DNA of 64,000 bases from Symsagittifera roscoffensis. Its lineage: Eukaryota > Xenacoelomorpha > Acoela > Convolutidae. The position numbers and the translations under genes were made by a program. The notes beneath the pieces were generated by a model. That model searched no databases. It saw only the letters and a program-made list of their open reading frames with translations, and was not told the origin of the DNA. The stretch lies in assembly GCF_963678635.1 (NCBI RefSeq), contig NC_087063.1:63409290-63473289 (forward strand), in the 5' to 3' direction. Below, piece by piece: positions 12,236 to 22,533 of this stretch (position 1 is the stretch's first letter; each line of letters opens with the position of its first letter).

Positions 12236-12539
12236 TTATTCTATGAGTACAGGCCAAAAGTCATAACTCAGTACATAATCTTTCTATTCTTTACTAGATT
12301 TGAATGAGGAGGAGGTGGTTAAAACGATCTGTTATAAAAAAAATTTTAATACACCACTGTTTAATGACTCTCTTTTTGCATTAATACACCCCTTTTTGCA
12401 AGCTCAATACACGTTGGCGCGACTGCAGTGGCCATAACTTGCTGTTAATTTGCTGTTTGAAGAATAAAGCGTGTATTAGATAAGCAGCAACCCATTTATC
12501 AAATAAAGCGTGTTAGATGAACAGAGCGACCAAATGGCA

Positions 12540-12895
12540 TAATGGAACCAGTTCTAAACTAGTATTTATAACATAATATTTTTTTGATAAAACTATCCCT
12601 ATAATATATTACTAACTAACCAGTCATATTACTAATTAACACTGAGAACTATTTGTAGTGCTGAAACTACCTGTAGTTTCAGCACCAGATCAATTTGAAT
12701 AAATCTTAGAAGACAGTTGTTCTCCTTTGGACAAGTTCCATAAACCAAACCCGCAAATACCAGTATACACTAGATCTAGTGAGACTAGGAGATATAAAAG
12801 TAGGATTAAGATTTGTATTAGATTAAGAAGTTGCACGAATCTATCCGGCCGAAAAAAAAGATAGCCGGACGAGCAGACGGTGTACGCTATCTGAA
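12540..12895 (+). repeat. ~350-bp dispersed repeat, copy 2, with hairpin
   Basis: This is the second copy of the 11880-12235 unit about 660 bp downstream. It includes the hairpin at 12658-12685 and the CGAATCTATCCGGCCGAAA landmark near the end. Confidence 0.75.
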
Positions 12896-12899
12896 ATGA

Positions 12900-14570
12900 A
12901 TCTACGAGAAAGCTACCTCCGGCTTAAACTCATCTGGTGCGACCAAACAAGAACTAACTAAACAAGACCTAACAAAAGTCCCAAACAAGAAGACCTAACT
13001 AACCTAGGTTGAGCAAATTAGAGTTAGACCAAAAATGCAAACTGCAAAATGATAGATGGTATAGACAAATCCAATTGGGTATTTCTCTACGTCTCAATGA
13101 ATCTACTCCAATATTCCAAACCTTACAACAAACACCAGTTCGATAACTGACCAATAGACAAAGCTACTACATCCTGTCAAGACGCAAACGGCAAAGAGTT
13201 TATGTCTTCAGAACCCTCTATGCAGTAGATTTTCATTCTCTGACATGAAAATAAATTCACTTTGAAAAATAAACCTAATTTCCAAGCAATAAATTTCTTG
13301 ATAATTTATAGCCATATTTTATAACGATAATAACGACGAAAAAAATTAACAGAAGTCATTTCTTTCATCAAAATCTGCAGTATTTTTATTTCGAAAACTT
13401 TAGTAAAATTAAATTAATTTGATTGAAAATACAAAAATTAGTTAGAAAATAAAATTATATAAGTTATATTAAAATTATAAAAAGTATCTTGCTTCTCGAG
13501 AACATGTTTTTCTTCATCCTCGCTTACTCACCTATAAAATATATGCTTTTATTGAAAAACTAATATAATTTAAAATCATAATCCTTGGACAAATTTTTCA
13601 ACTTAAAAATTTTCTTTCATTTAAAACTTGTATCTAAATAATTATCAAGGCCTATCCTTGCTTTTCGATAATAAAAATTTATTTTAAAATACAGATTGTC
13701 CAAGCTTCCCTTGGATCTTTAAATTTAACCTTAAATTAAGGATTATTCATTTTAATTAATTGATCATCAAGGCCACCCTTGGATCAATCAGGACAATTTT
13801 GTTCTCTTCACGTCATAATTATAAGCGTCTAACGACCTCAAACGTCGATGATTTACTCTCCAACCATTTATCAAAGACCCAGGACTAGTAGAAAATTTTG
13901 GAAAACTAACCATTATAGTTAGGGTAAACAGTGAAGAACATCGGTTACTCATCCTTTACTTGAGCCCTTCCTCTTAGCTGACCCAGGCTAAAACTACCAT
14001 AATATTAGTGGGTTTTAAAATAGTATCTAACGATCTACTTGCGTTCTAATTATACCTGAACCTTGTGGGTTGATTTACTATTTTTCAACCCTTGGTCACA
14101 AATCTCAACCCCTAGGTAAGATTAGGTAAGTAACTCATAAATTAAAACCTAGTCACAAGAAAGTAAAAATCATTCTAACGAATTGATATACTCTCTCTCT
14201 TTCTCCAACCCGTCAACCTCGACAATCTAATCCCCAAGATTAAGATGACCAACAAAACGTAAGAACTAACAGTTTAAGAAACAAAAAATTCTAACCCTTG
14301 GATTTTGCATCTTTCATCCTAAACCTTATGCGAAGTGATAATTTAGGTAGTAAACACACAGTAGTACTTCACAGTTGTTTAATTCAAAACGAAAGATACG
14401 ATCTTGTAATTACACCACATAGACGAACAATAGGATATATTATCATTTTCTTAGTATTAAAAAAAAATAGATTATCATTTTCTTAGTATGATTGACGTTT
14501 CTAATAATTGTTTAATCAATTAGCCCGCATAAATCAATACAAGTTAATGTTATTCTGTTCTTCTGCTCTT
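12900..14570. other. non-coding, AT-rich, no gene seen
   Basis: No credible coding frame is present. 13640-13800 has several short CCTTGG/CCAAGG-rich motifs (TCAAGGCC, CCTTGGATC). A pyrimidine tract of CTCTCT occurs at 14190. Confidence 0.5.
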
Positions 14571-14576
14571 GGACCC

Positions 14577-14789
14577 ATTCGGCTCTTAGACTATTCTGCT
14601 TATTGCTCCGCCGCCCTTAGTTTATATTATTTTTTATTCCTCCTGCGGATCTTGTTAGTTATTCCCCCTCCCCCCCCCCCCCACTAGTGCAATAAAGGAG
14701 GGAATAGTAAACAAGATCCGCAGGAGGAATAAATAAGAATAAAAAATGAGGGAGGCGGAGCAATAACCAGAATAGTCTAAGAGCCGAAT
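14577..14789. repeat. long foldback inverted repeat (~95-bp arms) with poly-C loop
   Basis: The left arm 14577-14670 (starts ATTCGGCTCTTAGACTATTC) is the reverse complement of the right arm 14694-14789 (ends GAATAGTCTAAGAGCCGAAT), with a few mismatches and small indels. The spacer holds a C-run and CACTAGTG. A G-run plus TAGTTAACAAG follows at 14798-14825, and a related motif recurs at 14897-14920. It is consistent with a foldback transposon or hairpin MITE. Confidence 0.8.
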
Positions 14790-14829
14790 TGCAATAAGGG
14801 GGGGGGGGGGTGGGATAGTTAACAAGGTT

Positions 14830-15840
14830 CAAAAATCGTATATGCTTAACCGTTCAATTCTTTCTTTGTGGGGGAGGGGGGATTCAAACCATAGGGGGGG
14901 AAAGAGTTAACAAGATCCCTTCCTGCTTTTAGAACTGATCGCTGTCTGCTTTAAGAATTAAGACAAACTTTTCGGACAGAACAGGTCGTCAAGTATAGAG
15001 AAATACTACCCTAACCAATCAGCCTCGACATGTTACCGGTCTTCGAAAATTTAACCGATCTTCTAAAAACAAGAATTTATGATTATTGTTCCGACTTTCG
15101 ATACGAAAGTAACGGAATATTTGTGCTCGGAGTGACTTTTTAACTAGCCATTTTTGACGAATTTTTTTTATATCGTTCGAAAATTATTGTTGTCCTGAGC
15201 TTAAATTTGAAAAGATATTTCACCTGTGATCATTTTTTGTGAGGTTATGGGGGTTTAAAGATTGGCATTTTGGCCAATTTGGGACAATTGACGCGCGATG
15301 TATTTCGCGCTTTTAACGCGTAAGCAGAGATTTAATCCGTTTTGGAAGTCATTCCAAATTGGTTGAATTAAGCTTATTTCAAATTGATAGAATAAGCGAA
15401 ATCTATTCTTTTGTACTTTATATGGCATGTGGGGGGATGATTTTCACTAAAAAGTTCAAATTTCAGAAATTTTTTTTTCATTTTGTTTTATTACATTCAA
15501 TTTTTTTAATGTTATTACTATTCCATAAATCTTAAAAGGCAGTCGGAACATTCAGAGCTTCGCTCTGATACGAGCAGTATTGTTGTTTTTGCGTACGTTT
15601 AATATTCTTTTCTCAATTTTGATTGGTTAAAATTGTGTTCGCCTACTTGATGACCTGTCTACTTAAAAAGTTGTCTATTTGTTGCTCTGTAACACTTATC
15701 TCTGGACTTACTCAAAGTTTACCTCCGAACTTATTTAACTCAATTTTTAAATCAAACTAGTAGAAATAATAAGGTTTCATTTTAGAACACTGCTCAGAAA
15801 CCCGGAAATCGTACAAAAAGAGCTGTTTCTGATACAAAAA
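14830..15840. other. non-coding, no gene seen
   Basis: There is a G-rich stretch at 14870-14905 and AT-rich sequence after it. A short inverted motif GAGCTTCGCTC is at 15556. No coding frame is convincing. Confidence 0.5.
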
Positions 15841-15842
15841 CT

Positions 15843-16166
15843 TTGCACCGCACAATTGTTAGTGAGTCGATTGTTTCAAAAGAGCCAGTGACAAACTTTG
15901 GTCCTAGTTTTTGTCAGGACATTTTAAAATCAGTCACAGAATGGAATTTTTGCGAGCGGTTCTTCGTTGATGACTCTCAATGTAAAGAGTCATGCGCGTC
16001 CAATGATGAAAAAAGTTTCTGCACCGATGTCAAAGACAGAGAGATCAAGCTGCAAATAGTGTTGGAGGATTTCCAAAACTATCAAGAAGAGTACCGAAAG
16101 CAAGCTGATCTTGTAATAAGGTACATGAAAGTTTCAAACCATCAATCTGCTTTTGTGGACTTATGA
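15843..16166 (+). CDS. possible exon/ORF, unidentified acidic protein
   Basis: A 107-codon open frame from ATG has unbiased composition, unlike the low-complexity surroundings. It contains Cys residues (SFCQDILKS, ECKESC-like, KSFCTD) and a probable coiled-coil-like tail (EDFQNYQEEYRKQADLV). A consensus-like splice donor (AAG/GTACAT) lies inside it at about 16120, so the coding part may end there. I do not recognise a family. It could be the upstream exon of the gene whose last exon is 16777-17110. Confidence 0.3.
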   Translation: MHRTIVSESIVSKEPVTNFGPSFCQDILKSVTEWNFCERFFVDDSQCKESCASNDEKSFCTDVKDREIKLQIVLEDFQNYQEEYRKQADLVIRYMKVSNHQSAFVDL

Positions 16167-16407
16167 CATTTGAGGATAAAAGCTTTTTGCTTTTCCATGT
16201 AAAATTTTAAGGAGCTAGATTCGGTGACATCAGCAGAATAAAAACTTAATTGTGTTGATCTGAAACCTGTGTAAGATGTGTTAATCTGTAGAAATTGAGC
16301 AAAACGGAAGCACCTTTGTCGCATAAATTACTACTTAGGTTTACTTTACTACTAATTTGTTTTACGAGCCAGGTAAACTTAAGTTTCTTAGGAATAAACC
16401 AAAATGG

Positions 16408-16483
16408 GCCATAGACACTTAGCATATTGGTAGGGGATTCACTTTGAGATCGTCAGATCGTGTAATCGATCCTCTGCCATGGC
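16408..16483 (+). repeat. tRNA-derived SINE-like sequence
   Basis: A box-like TTAGCATATTGGTAGGGG and B box-like GATCGTGTAATCGATCC are present at tRNA spacing. A GCCATAG start and a CCATGGC end resemble degraded acceptor arms. The cloverleaf is imperfect, so this is read as tRNA-derived and not as a functional tRNA. About 80 bp of body sequence follows. Confidence 0.45.
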
Positions 16484-16563
16484 AATGATAGTGTGTGAGG
16501 TCGAGCTGTTATTTGACCTCTAGCTTCAGGTCTACGGCAGCCTGACCGGTTTCAGCCTCAATA

Positions 16564-16776
16564 ATGGCAGCACGTGAAAATTCTAGACGCAAAAAAAGAG
16601 CATTTCTCAACAAAATAATTCAGTCTGGAATGAGGGGAAATGATAGAAACGGACTATGCTTAAACAAGCTGGATAGCCTTTCAAATATCCTCTGCGAATC
16701 GCAGAAACCACAAAAAAGGGAAAAAGAAGAATCTATGTTGTGGTCTTATTTCATTCATATCGAAACTTGTTTTTAG
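16564..16776 (+). CDS. possible exon/ORF, unidentified basic protein
   Basis: A 70-codon frame starts at ATG after a TTTCAG acceptor-like site. It begins with a basic run (ARENSRRKKRAFLNK). It ends where TTGTTTTTAG, an acceptor-like polypyrimidine-AG, precedes the next frame. The last codons are therefore probably intronic. No family is recognised. Confidence 0.25.
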   Translation: MAARENSRRKKRAFLNKIIQSGMRGNDRNGLCLNKLDSLSNILCESQKPQKREKEESMLWSYFIHIETCF

Positions 16777-17110
16777 ACAGCACTGTTGGGTGAAAATATT
16801 CACGAGCACAATGAAACTTAAGTTACACGAGCGAGACGACAGAAAAATTCTCATAGACTCAATCGAGATCGACCCCTCAAGATACGACAAAACGAAGCCC
16901 TGGTTATTCAATGACGTACAGGTTAATCTCTCCTTGAAGCAGAGTGGCGGTGACCCCAAGTACTATATCAAGCATCAAAAACTGAGGATATTTGAGCCTG
17001 TCAATCTACTGAACACATTCAGCGTCAACGCAATTCAGCCATTTGCGAATGCACTTATTAACCAATTGAACGCCAAGTACATTGAAATACACCCCATTAC
17101 AGAGCTATAA
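16777..17110 (+). CDS. probable 3'-terminal exon of an unidentified gene
   Basis: The open frame runs from the acceptor-like TTTTTAG to a TAA at 17108-17110. It encodes about 110 residues with normal complexity (for example IDSIEIDPSRYDKTKPWLF and NAIQPFANALINQLNAKY). An AATAAA signal lies 50 bp after the stop, which supports a true 3' end. The protein is not one I can name. The frame would need a two-base overhang from the preceding exon. Confidence 0.45.
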
Positions 17111-17159
17111 ATGTTTATTTTCATTGATATGTACATCATTCTGTACGTTTTCATTTTTG

Positions 17160-17165
17160 AATAAA
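17160..17165 (+). terminator. AATAAA polyadenylation signal
   Basis: A canonical hexamer lies 50 bp downstream of the stop at 17108-17110. In AT-rich DNA such hexamers occur by chance, so its value comes from its position. Confidence 0.45.
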
Positions 17166-17903
17166 AATAAGAATGAATTAAGATCTCTTCAAAGTTTTTG
17201 AAAGTTTTTGAAAGTTTTTAGAGTCTTTTTTAGAGTTTTGCTTTTGAGTTTAAGAAAGATCTTAGTACTCTTTTTTTCTGAGATTAAATTTAAAATAGAT
17301 TTTTGTAGATTTTTAATCAACTAGGGAAAAATATATCATGAAACGTTTTCAGAGCGTTCGAAGCTTCTTCGCTCTGAAGAGTTTTACGGCAGCAATTGCG
17401 AAACACGGTCACGGCTTCCACTTCACAGTTAAAATGTCCTTGCGCAAGTGAAGCCAAAACTTATAAGCTCAGAAAAAAATTAGATGCAAGTCTTAATTAG
17501 GCGCACAACAAAGAATTGCTGTATATGAGCTCAACATCCTGTATGAGGGTCCCTTAAGAATTCATTTTATCGAAGATAACATAACAACTTCTAATATCTC
17601 AAAAACTTAAAGTCTTCGATTGATAATTTGAGCCTGAAGCACCTCCACAAAACTTGATTTATAGATGCCCTTCAACAAATTATCATTGAAATGGTATCTG
17701 TTATTAGTTTGAGTAAAAAGCCACACATCTGGCAGCTTGTTTATGTGCATATCAATTTGAACTGTTATGATTATTAATTTCAGCAAGCACTGAACGCTTT
17801 TCTAAAAAGTATTCAATACTTTTTAAAAGCCTTGAATACTCGAATACCTCACTCAGCCCTATCTAACATTAAATTTTAGAACCTGAAAACCAATACATGC
17901 ATT

Positions 17904-18393
17904 CAGGGGCTGATCTAGAATTTTCTCGAGGGGCTCAGGGCTCTTTTTCCTTCCCCCCCCCCCCCCCCCCCACCTCACTCAAACATGAATTTTATGGTCT
18001 AACGAGTGGTTTTACAAGGTGAATTATGACCAAATATGCTTGTTATGGTCTAATTAGTCTGCATGTCAATTTTTACGACAATCGGACAAAGTGAGCAGTA
18101 ACTTCAAATATAAAAATTTGCAGGTGGGGAGAAAAAGGAAAAAGAGCCGGAGTCAGATTTTATCGACTTCTTTAGGCCGACCAAACCAATTTTGCGAGAT
18201 CTGACAAATCACTATGAAGACGGTTCCCCCTCAAAATTAGTATACATGGGCGCCAAAGGCGCATTTCGAAAAAAATTGAGGTTCCGGCAGCCACCAATGG
18301 AAATTTCAAAATAGTGCAGAAGAGGGACCCTTTGGGTCGGCAAGGGGTCGAATCCTGATTGGGAGGCGTCCGTCCCCCCTAACCCTGCTGGTG
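17904..18393. mobile_element. hAT-like MITE with 8-bp target-site duplication
   Basis: The left end starts CAGGGGCTGATCTAG and the right end, read inward, is CACCAGCAGGGTTAG. Both resemble the widespread CAGGGG-type MITE termini. The element is flanked by CATGCATT at 17896-17903 and 18394-18401, matching the 8-bp duplication made by hAT transposases. It contains a C-run at 17953-17971 and no ORF of its own. Shared internal motifs (GCGCCAAAGGCGC, GGGGTCGAATCCT) recur at 35689-35930. Confidence 0.6.
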
Positions 18394-20742
18394 CATGCAT
18401 TTCCTAAGTCCTACTTTTGATGATCGGAAAAAAAAAACGTAGGTACTGACTAACAATAGAACGAAATTATTTGAATTTTTCTAAAATTTATCCTGTCTGA
18501 AATTACTCTATGAGTGAGCCACCCCGGACTTAATTCCACAAAGGACGAATCTCTAAATTTTTTCCCGACATAAAATTAAAACAGAGCTGCATACAGCATC
18601 TAGCTCAAAAAAAGGACGAATCCGCTTATATGTGATTTGAAGCATGTGCTCAATTGCCAGATCATCTTTTTAAAAAATAAATCACAAAGTTAGAAATTTA
18701 ATCAGAAAAACAATTGCGAGACGAGATTTTAAAAAATACGAAAATTTATAACTGAATCTTTGAACAAATTCTTTCGGAAAAATTAATTGATGTCTCTGCT
18801 AATCGCAGAGAATCTATGAAATGCTATTAAGCTTGTCTACCCTAATTCGTCTTACCCATAATCTAGACAGTTATTTTATTGAGCGAAACTCTGTTTTGCG
18901 ACTCACGGCTGTTCTTGTGCCTAGAGTTTTCACGTGGTACCATTATTGCAATTGAAATCGGTCATACTGTCGTAGAAATCAAGATAGAGGTCACATAAGA
19001 GCTCATCCTCTCACGCAAGGATCGCAATGGCAGGGGAGCAAAAACACCATCTGATGCTTTTAAAATTTTACCACTGTACTTAGTGCTTCATGTTTTGAAG
19101 ATCTACGTGCCTCAAAAAATCGCAAACTACAACTACGTTTCAATTTCTACTATAAGATGCAATTTAGGACTTGCAATTGTTTTTTAATACAATTGTTGTA
19201 TAAAACCAAAAATGTTACAAGAAAAATTTCGGCAATGTCAGATAAAAAAAGTATCGAATTTCGAAACTTTCAAAAACTGATATTTAATTTACAATCGTAA
19301 GTTTTCATGGAAAAACTGGCAACTCTAGAGATAGAAACTAACTTTTACCACAAGAAGATCAAAAATTTGACAGTTTTAATTCATAATTATCAAACTGAGG
19401 CTTGCCAGTTTAAATGAAAATTAGACATAAATTTAACTTACAAAAAGTGAAACGAAAAAACACATCAAAAAAACAAACACTAACAGCAAAAAAAATAAAC
19501 CTAATTCAAGCCTTTTCATTGAACACAGATGCCGTTATGAGATTTCCATCACTTGCGACGAAACGCAGGCTAATACAAGCATTGCAAGCTAATACAAGAA
19601 AATGAAACGGACATAAATGTCAAAAAAAACAATTAACAAAAATGAATCATTTTTCTTTGAAAAAACTAACTCGGGGGGAAAATCACCAGTATTAAAAAAT
19701 GTTTTAGTATATTTGATCGAGCATTCGCCAAGCCGTTAAAAGTTGGGTAGGCTCCAATTGAGCCAAGAAAAATTTTAAATTAAAAAAGAAAAAATGTCTA
19801 AAAAAAATTGAGAGATTAAGTTTAAAAAATTGTTACACCATAATCGGCCTATAATTCGATTTACTTATTAAAAAATTTCTTTCAAGCTGAACAAAATTAT
19901 TGAACAAGACGACTGTCAGTTAAAGTAAAATGGTTAAAATTAAAAAAAAAACTAGTGCTTTAGAAACGATGTCGGCAAAAATTGAGCAGAAAACGGAACT
20001 CCGACAATTTCTTCCGGGAAGTTTTTTTCCTTTAATACATACTAATAAACAATGGTTCGACTGGAACATAAAGCCCAAACCATACATTGCAAAACAACCT
20101 TGTTTCCTTTAAATCAAATGAGAAGTAACATGGAGTTTGCTAAGGATCTGTTAGAAAGTAAATTCAGTATCTTACAGATTAATAAAAAAAAGTTCAGGGG
20201 CAAAAAAAATCTAGTTCTCGATCACAAGACACTTGCTTTGGCAAGTGTAATTAAAAGACAGAAAAAAAATTCCGAAATTTGCTAGTGAACTTTCAGGCAA
20301 AATCTTAGACGGTCAATTTGAAAAGGTACCTATCTTTTCAATCAACTTAGTTAATCAGAAATTTCTTTTCAAAAAGAATTCTCTGTTCTTCCCGTCAACT
20401 GCAGAAGTGTTATTGGAGAATGCTGTTAGTTTTATGGATAAAAAATGAAGTTGAGTAATTAACAAAAAAGTTAAAATTCAACCCAAAATGTAATCTTCGT
20501 TATGAGCAAACTTTGAGACTTTCAGAAAAAGGATTAGGATTTCATGATCTGCCAGTTGCTTCCAACTTAAGTCTCTTTCAACTTTGGCGCGTAGTTTGTA
20601 CAGAAAAAGTCGAAATTTCCCAAAAATTCAAAAATTACACAAAAAGGCGAAGATGCGCTCCGCAAATAGTAGCGTGAACACGACAAAAAGCAGCTCTATC
20701 ATGTGGAATAAAAAAAATAAGCCTCAAATTAGCAAAAACTCA

Positions 20743-20814
20743 GCTACGTGTCAGATTCGATCTGTGACCTAACAATTTTGAGTCTCACGCACTAACCACT
20801 CAAGTACGGACGCT
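20743..20814 (-). repeat. tRNA-derived SINE-like sequence
   Basis: On the minus strand an A box-like CTTGAGTGGTTAGTGCG and a B box-like CAGATCGAATCTG lie at tRNA spacing. The middle reads GAGACTCAAAATT, like a tRNA-Leu-type anticodon arm. Acceptor pairing is poor, so a SINE head or pseudo-tRNA is more likely than a tRNA gene. Confidence 0.5.
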
Positions 20815-21439
20815 CGCTTAAAATTCCCTGAAAACCGATAAAGCAGCTATCACATGTTAATAAACTGCTTAATCGTTTCAGCAAAAACGGCACCAAATGC
20901 AAAAACAAAAACAATTTTGCATGAAACATACGGTAAAGCATAAAACCAAACTATCTATTAATTATGAGTATCAAAAAATGCAGATACATAGAATTGAAAG
21001 TTTCTGAAATCAAGCTTTTTATTGTGCTGCAGTTTGATACAAATAACTTTTTTCGATTCATTTGATGAATTAAAAATGTATCAACTGTGTTAACTTTCTA
21101 CTAATCAAATGCCTAAGCACATATGCCATTATTTTGCTGCAGCCATTATTTTGCGGCTTTACCTTGCTGCAGCTTTTTTATTTACGAATTAGGTGTGAAA
21201 AAAGAAGGTATGTACTAAAACACAAAACTCAGCCAACTGACTAGGGTAAAACATTATTACTGCCTACAGATATTGTTGCTAATTTCATGCCAAAAAAATG
21301 TCTTCTAATTTTTAAATTCTTAGTCGCTCGCGTTCAATGCTCCAAAATAGAATGACAAGCAAAACTTTTAAATCAATTTACCACGACACAGAAAAATTTT
21401 TAGTAATCATTGATTTCGATCTTTAAACGTCTATTAATT

Positions 21440-21660
21440 CAAAGAATCTCAACTTTAGAATACCAAAAAAAATAGATGCCCTTAAAATCCTTTGAAATTT
21501 CAAAACCAATTTATGATTGGCACTTTTTTGCTTAAGTTAAATGAATAAAAAACTGGATTGATAGGTAAATTTTTTGTTTCCCTGGAAAATCCGAAAATGA
21601 ATTGCCACTTTCGGAACCAATAGTCAATCACGTTTTTCGTGAGGTTTATGACTCTTGAAA
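21440..21660 (+). repeat. dispersed MITE-like family, copy 1
   Basis: It shares GATGCCCTT...TTTGAA...AATTTATGATTG...CACGTTTTTCGTGAG with copies at 24160-24370, 25920-26130, 26460-26660 and 34065-34310. Several copies are preceded by AGCCAACAGACAG. It has no ORF. Confidence 0.6.
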
Positions 21661-22428
21661 AACTAAAATTACCATTGAAAAAAAAACGTGTTCAATGCGT
21701 TCAAATGAGCCATCGCACGGTTGCTTTATGAATTAAAGTCGTCCACGTCAGAAAAAGATAGGATAAAGTTTCAGGCAACATTTCGTGTTCCACTTCTGTA
21801 GGCCAAGTTAAAACTTAACACTTGACTAATAAACCAAACTTCAAAACAGCTCTTATTTAGCATATAATTCAGAACTAAAGCCCACAAAAAGTGACCAACA
21901 AAAAATCTTAACCAGCTTTTTGATTGAGTTTGTTGTTGTGTGCCTTCTATAAGCGAATGAATTTGAATATAACTTGAAAAATCTAACGTTCATTGACACT
22001 CAAAGTTTTTCGTTGTTTTTCTGCACTTAAGAAATTTCACACCTTACATTTTTACACCGTTTTATATTTCTTTCATCTTCAAAAAAAACATTTTTCAAGT
22101 AAAATTTTATTAAAGTCTCTGATTTGTGACAAATTAAGATATCAACAGTGTCCTCAAATCAACACTAGAGAAATAACTATATCTGTAAACACGCTTACAA
22201 ATATTAACAACATTAATTCAAAACACAAAATACCGCTTTTACTGCATAATCATAATCACATCTTCCACACATGAACCACGCTAGGTGGATTTGATATAAA
22301 TGGCACTCAGTGATGAGATTGGAAAACCGTAGGCAATAATTTTTTTTACAGTAATAGTATTTGGCTATTAGTTTTCATTTGGATTGTACTGAGGCTGGAG
22401 GTATCCAGTTGTTCATCAAAGTGGTAAG

Positions 22429-22533
22429 CTAGAGCTCATCCTTGGGCTCTGTATCTTCATCCTCGCCTTCCTTCTCCTCGGTCTTCTCTTCGTCTTCTTC
22501 TTCATCTTCAGGGAATTCAGGCTCAGGCTCAAC
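22429..22533 (-). CDS. HSP90B1: GRP94 exon 7 (acidic tail and KDEL)
   Basis: The acceptor reads CCTTTTAG before GTTGAG. The exon encodes 34 residues, mostly Glu/Asp, ending in PKDEL and TAG (22429-22431). The KDEL retrieves the protein to the ER and separates it from cytosolic HSP90, which ends in MEEVD. Intron 6 (22534-22660) is 127 bp. Confidence 0.95.
   Translation of the reverse strand, partial: VEPEPEFPEDEEEDEEKTEEKEGEDEDTEPKDEL

Larger units (their letters stand above)
18402..22428. other. repeat-rich non-coding stretch, no convincing gene
   Basis: Short frames at 19414-19605, 20052-20285 and 20584-20772 are Lys/Asn-rich and surrounded by stops; they look like chance or long-dead sequence. 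The stretch holds a SINE-like sequence (20743-20814) and one MITE-like copy (21440-21660). It also covers the 3' flank of the GRP94 gene, where I see no canonical minus-strand poly(A) signal. Confidence 0.5.

Noticed and set aside
14660-14830. C and G homopolymer runs as assembly gaps or artefacts only
   Set aside because: They sit at consistent places relative to the foldback arms, so they are part of the structure, although run length may be inaccurate.
19414-20772. Lys/Asn-rich short frames as a gene
   Set aside because: Low complexity, frequent stops and no splice logic.
20743-20814. Functional tRNA gene
   Set aside because: Control boxes are good but acceptor and other stems do not pair well enough.
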